NCBI GenBank assembly: GCA_913041025.1
Contig: CAJWGQ010000009.1
Location: 1-34,780 of the forward strand
Reading direction: 5' to 3'
DNA from: an uncultured Gammaproteobacteria bacterium
GTDB taxonomy: Bacteria; Pseudomonadota; Gammaproteobacteria; Pseudomonadales; Azotimanducaceae_A
Length of the DNA: 34,780 bases
The position numbers were made by a program, and so were the translations under genes. Within the stretch, counting starts at the first letter, position 1. Every line of letters begins with the position of its first letter. The notes under the pieces were generated by a model. It did not search any database. It was not told the origin of the DNA and saw only the letters and a list, made by a program, of their open reading frames with translations. This document shows, piece after piece, positions 26,761 to 34,780 of the stretch.

Positions 26761-28500
26761 TCACCTTCCACGGAAAAACATATTGTCCAGTTTTGACATA
26801 TCAAAGCCAAAGTAGGTGGGGCGACCATGGTTGCACAAACCAGCGTTTTCGGTTTTTTCCATATCTCTAAGCAGACTGTTCATTTCCGCTAACTCTAACT
26901 TCCGATTTGCCCTAATTGCCCCATGACACGCTATGGTGGCCAATTGGTCCATTTGGCGTCTTTCAACTTCTCGTGACTCGCCATATTTAGCTAACTCAGC
27001 AAACATGTCTCTTGCTACTAATTCGACATTTTCTTTTTTCAGAATTGCTGGTATCTCTCTGAGAAACAAAGAACGTTCGCCAGACCGCTCTAAATGCAGA
27101 CCGCTTCGACTCAATTCTTCTTTCATCTCTTCCAACAAATTGATCTCATCCAGTGATAAATCAACTGCTATTGGAACCAGGAGCTTTTGACTTGGCATAC
27201 CGCCGATCTTGATCTGAGTCTTAAGCCTTTCATACAAAACGCGTTCATGTGCAGCATGCGCATCTACAACAATAAGCCCCTGCTTGTTCTGGGCAAGAAT
27301 GTAAACTCCGTGTAACTGGGCTAACGCAAAACCTAAGGGCTCAGATCTACTTATAACCTCAGGGGTTGTCGAAATCTCGTAGTCTGCAGGCTCTCCAAAT
27401 CCAATAGATTGACTCTGAAAATCTAGTTCTATTGCTTTACTAGCTTGATACGTATTTTCAGTTTCATTGAAGCCCCCAAAGGATTCCTTTTCTTCATCGA
27501 TCTGATCTTCAGGTTTTATCTGCCTTAACCTTCTATTCAACGAGCCAAAAATAAAATCGTGTACTGTTCGTTGCTCTCTGAATCTAACCTCATGTTTCGT
27601 TGGATGGACGTTGACATCCACCATCGAGCTTGGGAGCTCTAAAAACAAAGCGAATACGGGGTGCCTGCCGTGGAACATGACATCGCTATAAGCCTGCTTT
27701 ACCGCATGAGCAATCAGCTTATCTTTGACAGGTCTCCCATTAACGTAAAAGTACTGTTGGTCAGTTGATCCGCGATTAAGAATCGGCAAGCCTATCCAAC
27801 CATGAAGTCGCAGATCATCGGTAACCGACTCAACGATGATCGATTTATTTGAGAAGTCACCACTAAAAACCATCTTTAAACGGTCTTCTTTATAACCAGG
27901 TACAAGCACTTTTTCTTTAACAGAGGTCCCAGATAGCGAAAAACCAACATCTAAATTCGACAAACTTAACCTCATCAAAGTGTTTTCAATTTGTCGATTC
28001 TCAGTTCGTTCCGCCTTTAAAAACTTTCTCCTTGCTGGTGTGTTATAAAAAAGATCTTCAACCCCGATGAACGTTCCTACACTCTGTGGGCTAGGTTTAG
28101 AAGACAAGAGACGACCTCCTTCTAGAACCAACTCCCATCCGGTATCGCTATCCGCTGTTCTCGAACGCAACGTCAATCTAGATACTGACGCTATACTGGC
28201 AAGAGCTTCGCCTCGAAAACCAAATCCGTCGATCTTGAATAAGTCATCCGCCGAATTTATTTTGCTAGTAGCATGACGAGAGACGGCCAACTCCATGTCC
28301 GCTTTATCTATACCAAAACCATCATCTCTAACAATTAAACTTTTGGCTCCGCCCTCGCGAACCTCCAATTCAATCTTTCTTGCCCCCGCATCAAGGCTAT
28401 TCTCGAGTAATTCTTTAGCAACTGAAGCCGGTCGTTCCACCACTTCACCGGCAGCAATCTGGTTCGCCACCAAAGGATCCAATAACTTAACCCGTTTCAT
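26761..28500 (-). CDS. mutL: DNA mismatch repair protein MutL, endonuclease type
   Basis: Links MutS recognition to strand excision. The N-terminal GHKL ATPase has ELLENSLDAGA (30-40), VRDDGFGI (57-64), GFRGEALASI (94-103) and NVHPTKHEVRF. The C-terminal domain carries DAHAAHERVLYE (413-424), a form of the DQHA(x)2E(x)4E nuclease motif, with supporting metal-site motifs ACHGAIRAN (524-532) and CNHGRP (556-561). E. coli MutL lacks these, so this protein is likely a nicking endonuclease of the kind found in bacteria without MutH. The second motif residue is Ala where Gln is usual. Length 579 residues. It is three bases downstream of amiB. Confidence 0.96.
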   Translation of the reverse strand: MKRVKLLDPLVANQIAAGEVVERPASVAKELLENSLDAGARKIELEVREGGAKSLIVRDDGFGIDKADMELAVSRHATSKINSADDLFKIDGFGFRGEALASIASVSRLTLRSRTADSDTGWELVLEGGRLLSSKPSPQSVGTFIGVEDLFYNTPARRKFLKAERTENRQIENTLMRLSLSNLDVGFSLSGTSVKEKVLVPGYKEDRLKMVFSGDFSNKSIIVESVTDDLRLHGWIGLPILNRGSTDQQYFYVNGRPVKDKLIAHAVKQAYSDVMFHGRHPVFALFLELPSSMVDVNVHPTKHEVRFREQRTVHDFIFGSLNRRLRQIKPEDQIDEEKESFGGFNETENTYQASKAIELDFQSQSIGFGEPADYEISTTPEVISRSEPLGFALAQLHGVYILAQNKQGLIVVDAHAAHERVLYERLKTQIKIGGMPSQKLLVPIAVDLSLDEINLLEEMKEELSRSGLHLERSGERSLFLREIPAILKKENVELVARDMFAELAKYGESREVERRQMDQLATIACHGAIRANRKLELAEMNSLLRDMEKTENAGLCNHGRPTYFGFDMSKLDNMFFRGR

Positions 28501-28503
28501 TCA

Positions 28504-29850
28504 TCACCTTATCCTGGCTGGTATTACCAACTTTTGACCTATTTTTATTCGACTGGTTTTCAATGAATTGACCTCTCTCAGAGTTTTTGTTGTAACTCCG
28601 AATTTTTTCGCAATCTCCGACAACGTATCTCCTTTTTCCACCACATGGTTAGTTGTGTTTTGCCTAGCTGCCAATAGAGTGCCCACGGGTGGATCTTCTA
28701 TGAAATATTTTTCTATCCCATTGGCTATGGCTCGCGATAGCTTTTCTTGATGCTCTAGTTGAGTGAGGCGCCTAGCTTCCTTAGGATTAGAGATAAAGCC
28801 GGCCTCAATTAATATCGAGGGCATATCAGGACGTTTCAAAACCATAAAAGCAGCTTTTTCAACTGTCTTTTTGTGAAGTGGCGTCACACTTTTGAGCTCA
28901 CGAAGCACCGCACGACCAAGGTGATCGCTCTTCGATCTATTTGCATTCATAGACAAATCTAACAAAGTCTCTGCCAAAAAAGGAACGTCATTATTTAGAT
29001 TTACATCGCCTGTAGTCCCTAGAATACTTAGTTCTCCGGCTCCTCCAATTAGGTCGGATTTTCTTTCGAGATCCTCTAACCATTTAGCAGATTCGCTTGA
29101 GGCCCCTTTTTCGGAGAGCATATAGACTGAAGCTCCGAAAACTTTCGAGCTCTTAAACGCGTCAGCGTGTAAGGAGATAAAACAATCTGCCCGATTTGTT
29201 CTTGCAAATTCGGTCCGCTTGATAAGAGGCACATAATAATCACCATCTCTCAATACAGTCCCTGACAACCCTGGCTTCGCATCGAGTTTTTTCTTCACAC
29301 GGCGAGCTAGTTCAAGAACCACTTTTTTCTCTTGAATATTATTGGGTCCAATTGCTCCAGGGTCTTCACCCCCATGCCCAGGATCAATGACAACCTGGAT
29401 ATTTCTTAACCCTACTTTTTCGTCAAGTTTATAACTCGAGCTGATGGAGGCTGGACTTGCCATCTTTAGATCAACAACCAACCTATGTCCGTAAGATGCT
29501 ACTGGATCAAGAATAAAGGCTTTAAAAGGAATTTTGCTTTCCGTCTCTATGACAAATCTATATCCGCCACCTCTATCAGCTCCTCTTACACTAACAAACC
29601 GTTTTGAAGATTGAGCCATTGAATTGACATCCAAGTCACGTTTAGGACGGGTATTCTTTAAATCTATTACAATTCGATATGGGTTATCCAAATGAAAAAT
29701 CTTGTACTTTATCGACTCATCGGAATCGAAAACTATACGATTAGAGCTTGGGGCCTCGTGCATCCGAATATTTTTCAAATCTCCTGCAAGTAAATCAGCT
29801 GCACATGTAGCAATAAACAATATACTGAGTTGCAGAATTACCTTAATCAA
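28504..29850 (-). CDS. amiB: N-acetylmuramoyl-L-alanine amidase (AmiB type, AMIN-Amidase_3-LysM)
   Basis: Periplasmic zinc amidase that cuts septal peptidoglycan for daughter-cell separation. Start is TTG 29850: GGAG lies nine bases upstream, the start overlaps the tsaE stop by eight bases, and the protein then begins with a clear signal peptide (MIKVILQLSILFIATCAADLLAG). Domains: AMIN (about 25-130, septal targeting), Amidase_3 with VVIDPGHGGEDPGAIG, the EKKVVLELARR glutamate, SLHADAF and IEAGFISNP, then a C-terminal LysM (VVEKGDTLSEIAKKFGV... KIGQKLVIPA). The 448-residue architecture matches AmiB/AmiC of Pseudomonas and E. coli. EnvC-like activators are not in the window. Confidence 0.95.
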   Translation of the reverse strand: MIKVILQLSILFIATCAADLLAGDLKNIRMHEAPSSNRIVFDSDESIKYKIFHLDNPYRIVIDLKNTRPKRDLDVNSMAQSSKRFVSVRGADRGGGYRFVIETESKIPFKAFILDPVASYGHRLVVDLKMASPASISSSYKLDEKVGLRNIQVVIDPGHGGEDPGAIGPNNIQEKKVVLELARRVKKKLDAKPGLSGTVLRDGDYYVPLIKRTEFARTNRADCFISLHADAFKSSKVFGASVYMLSEKGASSESAKWLEDLERKSDLIGGAGELSILGTTGDVNLNNDVPFLAETLLDLSMNANRSKSDHLGRAVLRELKSVTPLHKKTVEKAAFMVLKRPDMPSILIEAGFISNPKEARRLTQLEHQEKLSRAIANGIEKYFIEDPPVGTLLAARQNTTNHVVEKGDTLSEIAKKFGVTTKTLREVNSLKTSRIKIGQKLVIPARIR

Positions 29851-30313
29851 AGTCAAAAACTCCTTCGATCTGTAATGATCGACCGGGGCTCGAATTAGTT
29901 TTCGAACTCTCTTCATACTTGAAATATAGGTTAAATGAAGGGCTAGGCAGCCAAGTGATCGCTTTGTCCGCCCATTCGATAAATTTAAGGCCTGAGCCGT
30001 CAATAATTTCATCAAATCCAAGAAAATCCAGTTCTTGAGGATCATTTATTCGATACAAATCGAAATGAAAGATTTCCATCGACTCCAGATAATAGGGTTC
30101 AAGTAATGTGTAAGTTGGGCTTTTCACATTACCTAAATACCCAAATCCTTGGAGAGCGCCTCTTACAAAGGTGGTCTTTCCAGCTCCTAGATCACCGAAA
30201 AGAAAGACAACGCTACTAAGTCGATTCTCCTTAACCAGGGTTTCAGCAAATTCACGCCCAGCATTAAGAGTTTCTACTTCATTTTTCAGAAAAAGAGAGC
30301 TAGTACGACTCAT
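29843..30313 (-). CDS. tsaE: tRNA threonylcarbamoyladenosine biosynthesis ATPase TsaE
   Basis: ATPase partner of TsaB-TsaD in making t6A at position 37 of ANN-decoding tRNAs. The 156-residue protein has the P-loop GDLGAGKTTF, VKSPTYTLLEPY (switch region), FHFDLYRI and IEWADKA, all family hallmarks. It overlaps nnr by four bases (ATGA) and amiB by eight. nnr-tsaE-amiB is the standard arrangement. Confidence 0.95.
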   Translation of the reverse strand: MSRTSSLFLKNEVETLNAGREFAETLVKENRLSSVVFLFGDLGAGKTTFVRGALQGFGYLGNVKSPTYTLLEPYYLESMEIFHFDLYRINDPQELDFLGFDEIIDGSGLKFIEWADKAITWLPSPSFNLYFKYEESSKTNSSPGRSLQIEGVFDFD

Positions 30314-31782
30314 GGAGACATCAATTTAGGGAGAAATCGAATTACGTCAGTAGCGACCAAGCTTCTCTGCCCCATTATTTTTGATGCCTGATCAGCTGAA
30401 GCACTATGAAGTAAAACTGCATGAACAAGGGACTCCGCCAGACTCCCAAAACGTTGAACAGCAAGTCCAGCAATAATCCCTGAAAGAACGTCTCCCATAC
30501 CCGCTGTTGCCATACCTGGATTCCCGTGACCACAAATTACTAGATTTTCCTGACAGAAAATAATTGAACCAGGACCCTTTAGGACTCCCATCACTGAATA
30601 TTTCCTTATCAACTCTTTCGTTGTTTGTAGTCTATCTGTTTCAACTTGAACAACATTTAAGCCCAATAGTCTAGCCGCCTCCCCTGCATGCGGGCTGATA
30701 ATCACGTCAGCATGGCCGGGGGAGCCTAGTTCAGCCATCCAGAACAGTCCATCTGCATCCACTACAGTGGGAATCTTGAGACCCATGCAAACCTCGTAAA
30801 GGCCTCTACCCCAGTCACTTCGGCCAAGGCCAGGACCAATCAAAATAGTTTCATATTTATCGACCTGCTTTGCAAAATCAGAACAATTCGCATCCACCAC
30901 CATTACTTCCGGAATCCTTGAGGCAATAGCATTGAAGTGCTCTGGCCTAGTCGCAACAGTCACCAGACCTGCACCGGCGCGAAGTGCCGCCTCAGCAGCC
31001 ATCAATACCGCGCCCGGCATACCAACATCTCCGCCTATTATTAATAAATGACCTTGCCGATTTTTGTAAGTATTTAGCGGAAGTTCTGGCAATTCTGAAG
31101 GGTCGAAAAACCTAAGATCAACCCCGGGAAACTCGTCAGTAATTGCAGGCGGCACACCTAGAGTATCTATTCTGACCTCTCCCGCCGAGTATGGGCCGGC
31201 ACCCAAATAGAGCCCTAGCTTTCCTGTAATGAACGTCACCGTTACGTTTGCTACTACTGCCGTATCGACTATCGCTCCTGTACTAGCGTCCAAACCAGAC
31301 GGAACATCCAGACTTAAAACGGGAAGATCAGAGCCGTTAATTAAAGTAATCGCTTGTGCGTAATTCTCTTTCATGCCTCCTTTTAGACCGGTCCCAAGGA
31401 GTCCATCCACGATCAGATCACCAGAAACAATTGCAGGAAGAGATGTTACTTCAAGCCGAGCCAATTCCAACTGATCGTAGGCCGCCCTCGCACTTCCGGA
31501 TAGCGAAGAAAGATCACTAACCATAACAAGTTGGATTTTAATTCCATAATCTTGAGCGAGCCTAGCCAATAAAAAAGCATCGCCTGCATTATTTCCCTTA
31601 CCCGAAAAAATGGTGACAGATCTAAGCGAAGGCCAACACTCTAACATCGTATTAAAGGCAAACTTTGCCGCTCTGCTCATTAACTCCAAAGGGGCTAAAC
31701 TAAGCTTCTCAATAGCCAACGCGTCTATCGCTTTACTCTCGTCCGCCGAGTAGAGCTTTACATATTTATTGGACATGTCCAC
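30310..31782 (-). CDS. nnr: Bifunctional NAD(P)H-hydrate epimerase / ADP-dependent NAD(P)H-hydrate dehydratase
   Basis: Repairs hydrated NADH and NADPH: the N-terminal YjeF_N domain epimerises R and S forms and the C-terminal ribokinase-like domain dehydrates the S form. The N domain shows FSGKGNNAGDAFLLARLA and VDGLLGTGL; the first motif has Ala at two positions where GNNGGDG is usual. The C domain shows KNRQGHLLIIGGD, GPGLGRSDWG, VVDADGLFW and the nucleotide loop GNPGMATAGMGDVLSGI. The 490 residues cover both domains. GTG 31782 has GGAG ten bases upstream; ATG 31776 is the alternative. It is the first gene of the long minus-strand block. Confidence 0.94.
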   Translation of the reverse strand: MDMSNKYVKLYSADESKAIDALAIEKLSLAPLELMSRAAKFAFNTMLECWPSLRSVTIFSGKGNNAGDAFLLARLAQDYGIKIQLVMVSDLSSLSGSARAAYDQLELARLEVTSLPAIVSGDLIVDGLLGTGLKGGMKENYAQAITLINGSDLPVLSLDVPSGLDASTGAIVDTAVVANVTVTFITGKLGLYLGAGPYSAGEVRIDTLGVPPAITDEFPGVDLRFFDPSELPELPLNTYKNRQGHLLIIGGDVGMPGAVLMAAEAALRAGAGLVTVATRPEHFNAIASRIPEVMVVDANCSDFAKQVDKYETILIGPGLGRSDWGRGLYEVCMGLKIPTVVDADGLFWMAELGSPGHADVIISPHAGEAARLLGLNVVQVETDRLQTTKELIRKYSVMGVLKGPGSIIFCQENLVICGHGNPGMATAGMGDVLSGIIAGLAVQRFGSLAESLVHAVLLHSASADQASKIMGQRSLVATDVIRFLPKLMSP

Positions 31783-31843
31783 TAACAGCTTTCTCCATTC
31801 GGTTGCTATTATAAGCTCAACTCAACTCCGTGGATCATTAGTT

Positions 31844-32947
31844 TTGACCGGTAAAATTGAAGTCTTACCTTCATTAAAACAGATTCAAACATGGGGAAAG
31901 GAATTCGGATTCTCTAGCGTCGGCATATCCAATATTAATTTAAGTGAAGAGAGCAGTGCTTTTATCGAATGGTTGAGAAAAGGCTACGCTGGTGATATGA
32001 CTTACCTAAAAAGAAACATCAAAAAAAGACTCCACCCCGAACTTTTAGTACCAGAAACTCACCGAGTTATCTCGTTCACGATGGACTACCTACCTCCTGA
32101 CACTCACCCAAAAAAAACGCTAAAAGATAACAAGAAAGCCTATATCGCTCGTTACGCTTTAGGCAGGGATTACCATAAAAAGATGCGCAAACAACTCGCA
32201 AAATTGGCGCAAAAAATAAGCCTTTCAATTCCTTACCAGAAATATCGGGTATTTGCTGACTCGGCACCGGTATTGGAAAAACCACTTGGAGCAAAAGCTA
32301 ACCTTGGATGGATTGGCAAAAACACGCTTTTGTTAAACAAAGGCCAAGGTTCCTGGTTTTTCTTGGGAGAAATATTCACAAATGCACCGCTCAAAGTAAA
32401 TCAATCAACAACTGAAAATGCTTGTGGTAAATGCTCTGCCTGCATTTCGGTCTGTCCAACTAACGCGATTATCAGCCCAGGGGAGTTAGACGCAAGAAAG
32501 TGCATTGCCTACCTGACAATCGAACATAAAGGAGTTATTCCTGTCGCGCTTAGATCGTTAATCGGCAATCGAGTATTCGGCTGCGACGACTGCCAGATAT
32601 TTTGTCCAGTAAATAAGAATCCATCATATACCACCTCCTCAGATTTTCTTCCGAGAAACAACTTACATAGCAGCTCTCTACTCGAATTATTTAAAATGAA
32701 CGAAGCGCAATTTGAAAAACTTACGCGTGGCTCGGCGATAAGGCGAATTAACTACGATCAATGGCAGAGAAATCTCGCAATCGGCATCGGTAATGGTGAC
32801 TATGATGAGCAAGCAATAAAGTTCTTAACTGAAAGAAGGATAACGTGCAGTGACATGGTGACCGAGCATATAGATTGGGCAATCAGGCAATTGAAAAGTA
32901 CGGCGGTGTCATCCCGAAACGAAAAAGTGATCCCGGTAAACCTTTAA
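31844..32947 (+). CDS. queG: Epoxyqueuosine reductase
   Basis: Cobalamin- and 4Fe-4S-dependent enzyme that reduces epoxyqueuosine to queuosine in tRNA, the last step of the pathway. Visible motifs are WIGKNTLLLNKGQGSWFFLGE, the cluster motif CGKCSACISVCPTNAI and the second CDDCQIFCPVNK. The N-terminal half has AYIARYALGRDYHKKM and VFADSAPVLEKPLGAKANLG. The frame is open from 31769, but I start at TTG 31844, with GGA nine bases upstream, because that gives an N-terminus like E. coli QueG and does not overlap nnr (367 residues against 379). A TATTAT element near 31808 could be its -10. The 3' end overlaps orn by 39 bases in antisense. Confidence 0.93.
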   Translation: MTGKIEVLPSLKQIQTWGKEFGFSSVGISNINLSEESSAFIEWLRKGYAGDMTYLKRNIKKRLHPELLVPETHRVISFTMDYLPPDTHPKKTLKDNKKAYIARYALGRDYHKKMRKQLAKLAQKISLSIPYQKYRVFADSAPVLEKPLGAKANLGWIGKNTLLLNKGQGSWFFLGEIFTNAPLKVNQSTTENACGKCSACISVCPTNAIISPGELDARKCIAYLTIEHKGVIPVALRSLIGNRVFGCDDCQIFCPVNKNPSYTTSSDFLPRNNLHSSSLLELFKMNEAQFEKLTRGSAIRRINYDQWQRNLAIGIGNGDYDEQAIKFLTERRITCSDMVTEHIDWAIRQLKSTAVSSRNEKVIPVNL

Positions 32948-33454
32948 CTCTTCTATAGACTCTCGTATATCAAGAAGCGCGCTGTGAGAACCCTTTTTCT
33001 TAATCAGGTCTTGTAGCTCCGGTTTCCATCTTTTCGACAGCTCTTTTATCGAACTCACATCTATATTTCGGTAGTGCAAAAAGGACTCAAGAGTAGGCAT
33101 ATAACGATTCAAAAACCTTCTATCCTGGCAGACACTATTGCCGCAAAGAGGCGCTTTACCCGAAGCCACAAATTCATTGATAAACGAGAGCGTCATGGCT
33201 TCTGCTTCCCTCTCTCCTACTCCCTCTTTTTCGATACGATCCAGCAACCCTGACCTCGAGTGGTGAGTTTGATTCCATTCATCCATCTCTTCGAGAAAAA
33301 TCTGCCCTTGAGATATCGCTAATACTGGACCCTCGGATAAGACATTTAGTTCCGAATCCGTGATGATCGTGGCTATCTCAATAATCCGTTCTCGCTCCAG
33401 ATCTAACCCCGTCATCTCCAAGTCGATCCAAACTAAGTTAGGGTGCACTTCCAC
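32909..33454 (-). CDS. orn: Oligoribonuclease
   Basis: 3'-5' exoribonuclease that finishes RNA decay by cutting dinucleotides and pGpG; essential in many gammaproteobacteria. The 181-residue DEDDh protein carries IDLEMTGLD (catalytic Asp11 and Glu13), ERIIEIATIITD, LCGNSVCQDRRFLNRYMP, DVSSIKELSKRWKP, and the final His/Asp in SHSALLDIRES. Start is GTG 33454 with AAAGGA seven bases upstream. Its last 39 bases overlap the end of queG in antisense. Upstream is a 63-base divergent spacer shared with the rhodanese gene. Confidence 0.96.
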   Translation of the reverse strand: MEVHPNLVWIDLEMTGLDLERERIIEIATIITDSELNVLSEGPVLAISQGQIFLEEMDEWNQTHHSRSGLLDRIEKEGVGEREAEAMTLSFINEFVASGKAPLCGNSVCQDRRFLNRYMPTLESFLHYRNIDVSSIKELSKRWKPELQDLIKKKGSHSALLDIRESIEELKVYRDHFFVSG

Positions 33455-33517
33455 TTTACAATCCTTTTTCCAATTTCAGTTATTATGGTTCAAATCTGAT
33501 CAAAAAGAATTGGGTAT

Positions 33518-34318
33518 ATGGACCCTATCAAACTGTATTCAACAGAAGATTTAGTTAAGGCTCTCACAAAAGAGAAAGTGCTGCTCATTCAAGTGACAGA
33601 TATCTCTACCTATGCGAGCGGCCACATTCCAGGTGCAGTGCTAGTTACGCCACAAGAGATCATGAACGATGAGATGCCCGCGGTTGGCAAATTACCGTCG
33701 TTTTCCAAAATCAATGATCTTCTAACTACTATCGGCTACCAACGAGACGATCTAATAATTGCTTACGACAACGAGGGTGGCGGCTGGGCAGGAAGGTTTC
33801 TCTGGCTTATGGACTGTATCTGCCATCAAAATTTAGGCTACTTGAACGGCGGCTTGCCCGCATGGGTAAGCGAGAGACGGCCTTTGGAAACTATGCCCCC
33901 CACTAGAAAAGAAGAACGATCAGAAATTACGCTCTCGATAGATGCTGTCGCTGACGTAGAGGAGGTAATGGATGCGATCGAGAGTCCAAGTAGCATTATT
34001 TGGGATGCAAGATCCCGCGGTGAGTTTAACGGAACAGATCGGAGAGCCGCTAGGGGGGGTCATATTCCATCAGCAATCCACTTGGACTGGCTAGAACTCA
34101 GAGACCCTTTCAATTTCTTTCGACTGCCTAAGGATCTGAGCGCCCTTCTCGAAGCGAGCGATCTTTTGTCCGGAAAGAACATCATTACTTACTGTCAGTC
34201 GCACCATCGATCTGGGCTTTCATATCTTATTGGCCGATTATACGGAACGAACATCAAAGCCTATGCTGGGGGCTGGGCTGAGTGGGGCAATCGAGTGGAC
34301 ACGCCCATCGCCATATAA
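33518..34318 (+). CDS. Two-domain sulfurtransferase (rhodanese, RhdA-like)
   Basis: Transfers sulfane sulfur from thiosulfate or mercaptopyruvate to a thiol acceptor via a cysteine persulfide. Two rhodanese domains are visible: an inactive one (about 1-120, DISTYASGHIPGAVLV) and a catalytic one (about 140-266) with WDARSRGEFNG, GGHIPSAIHLDW and the active-site loop CQSHHRSG with Cys226. This loop resembles the CQTHHR loop of Azotobacter RhdA and the homologue next to psd in Pseudomonas, so RhdA-like is the best label; thiosulfate versus mercaptopyruvate specificity is not decided. It starts at ATG 33518, 266 residues. Its TAA overlaps the ribosome-binding site of psd, so the two are likely coupled. 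Confidence 0.92.
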   Translation: MDPIKLYSTEDLVKALTKEKVLLIQVTDISTYASGHIPGAVLVTPQEIMNDEMPAVGKLPSFSKINDLLTTIGYQRDDLIIAYDNEGGGWAGRFLWLMDCICHQNLGYLNGGLPAWVSERRPLETMPPTRKEERSEITLSIDAVADVEEVMDAIESPSSIIWDARSRGEFNGTDRRAARGGHIPSAIHLDWLELRDPFNFFRLPKDLSALLEASDLLSGKNIITYCQSHHRSGLSYLIGRLYGTNIKAYAGGWAEWGNRVDTPIAI

Positions 34319-34329
34319 GGAGAAACGTT

Positions 34330-34780
34330 TTGTTCACAATTTTACAAAAGATTATTCCACAACATTTTACTTCGAGACTAGTAGGCCGAATCGCCTCCTC
34401 GAAAAACTATGTGGTCAAGACTTTGTTAATTCATCTCTTTAAAACCTTTTATAAGGTATCGCTAGCAAATGCCAAGATACAGAGAGTCGAAGACTACAAT
34501 TCATTCAATGAGTTTTTCACAAGAGAGATCACCATTGAATCAATTAAAGACAAGCAAACAAGTGGCCTCATTTTTTCGCCAGCAGAAGGGATGATCAGCC
34601 AGATCGGTGAAATTCGGGATGACAAACTCATCCAGGCTAAGGGGCATAGCTATTCGCTCGCCGAGCTTTCGGGGTTGAACGTAGAACCTTATGCTGGCGG
34701 ATCATTTATTACCATTTATTTATCCCCGAGTAATTATCATCGAGTACACCTTCCTATATCAGCAACACTAAAAAAAACCG
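34330..34780 (+). CDS. psd: Phosphatidylserine decarboxylase, 3'-truncated by window
   Basis: Membrane enzyme that makes phosphatidylethanolamine. Only 150 codons are present; the pyruvoyl-forming self-cleavage site near the C-terminus lies outside the window. The visible part matches E. coli Psd well: SRLVGRIASS, FKTFYKVSL, YNSFNEFFTREI, SPAEGMISQIGEI, IQAKGHSYSLAEL and TIYLSPSNYHRVHLP. Start is TTG 34330 with an AAGGAGA ribosome-binding site at 34317-34323, seven bases away and overlapping the stop of the upstream sulfurtransferase. psd next to a rhodanese gene is known from Pseudomonas. Confidence 0.95.
   Translation, partial: MFTILQKIIPQHFTSRLVGRIASSKNYVVKTLLIHLFKTFYKVSLANAKIQRVEDYNSFNEFFTREITIESIKDKQTSGLIFSPAEGMISQIGEIRDDKLIQAKGHSYSLAELSGLNVEPYAGGSFITIYLSPSNYHRVHLPISATLKKT

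Noticed and set aside
28504..30045. amiB beginning far upstream at 30045
   Set aside because: That start would overlap most of tsaE and remove the signal peptide from the N-terminus; TTG 29850 has a good ribosome-binding site.

Overview
The window reads as core genome of a gammaproteobacterium, probably marine or aquatic and of moderate GC. Its gene order matches blocks I know from Pseudomonas aeruginosa and relatives: nrdR-ribD-nusB-thiL-pgpA on the left, and psd-rhodanese-orn-queG-nnr-tsaE-amiB-mutL-miaA-hfq-hflX-hflK-hflC-hisZ-purA-rnr-rlmB-rpsF-rpsR-rplI-dnaB on the right. I see no phage, transposase, integrase, CRISPR array, toxin-antitoxin pair or defence cassette. No stretch longer than about 200 bases lacks a gene.

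Layout, left to right. (1) 2-3357, plus strand: an acyl-CoA/acetyl-CoA synthetase-family gene cut by the window edge, whose first ~600 bases are AT-rich and PrpE-like while the rest is a different ANL-superfamily ligase. A secreted-type carboxylesterase follows. (2) 3423-4560, plus: xseB-ispA. (3) 4575-9209, minus: glyA-nrdR-ribD-nusB-thiL-pgpA, covering one-carbon metabolism, dNTP control, riboflavin, thiamine and phospholipid genes. (4) 9380-11047, plus: ettA, convergent with radA. (5) 11053-18165, minus: rnr-rlmB-rpsF-rpsR-rplI-dnaB-radA, covering RNA turnover, rRNA methylation, ribosomal proteins, replicative helicase and recombination. (6) 18187-18273, plus: one tRNA-Leu(CAG). (7) 18302-31782, minus: nnr-tsaE-amiB-mutL-miaA-hfq-hflX-hflK-hflC-hisZ-purA-Trm112-like-folE2, the classic housekeeping superoperon. 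(8) 31844-34780: queG (plus), orn (minus), rhodanese and 5' part of psd (plus).

Genes are tightly packed, with many 1-11 base overlaps (TAATG and ATGA junctions) and several SD-supported TTG or GTG starts. Translational coupling is probably widespread.

I do not see an undescribed multi-gene system. Points worth a second look: the hybrid ligase gene at the left edge (possible assembly chimera); a bS18 lacking the usual basic N-terminus next to a bS6 with a long charged tail; an endonuclease-type MutL; a riboflavin locus reduced to ribD; an rnr gene whose only upstream space is antisense to a tRNA; and hairpins in the hfq and rpsF leaders.
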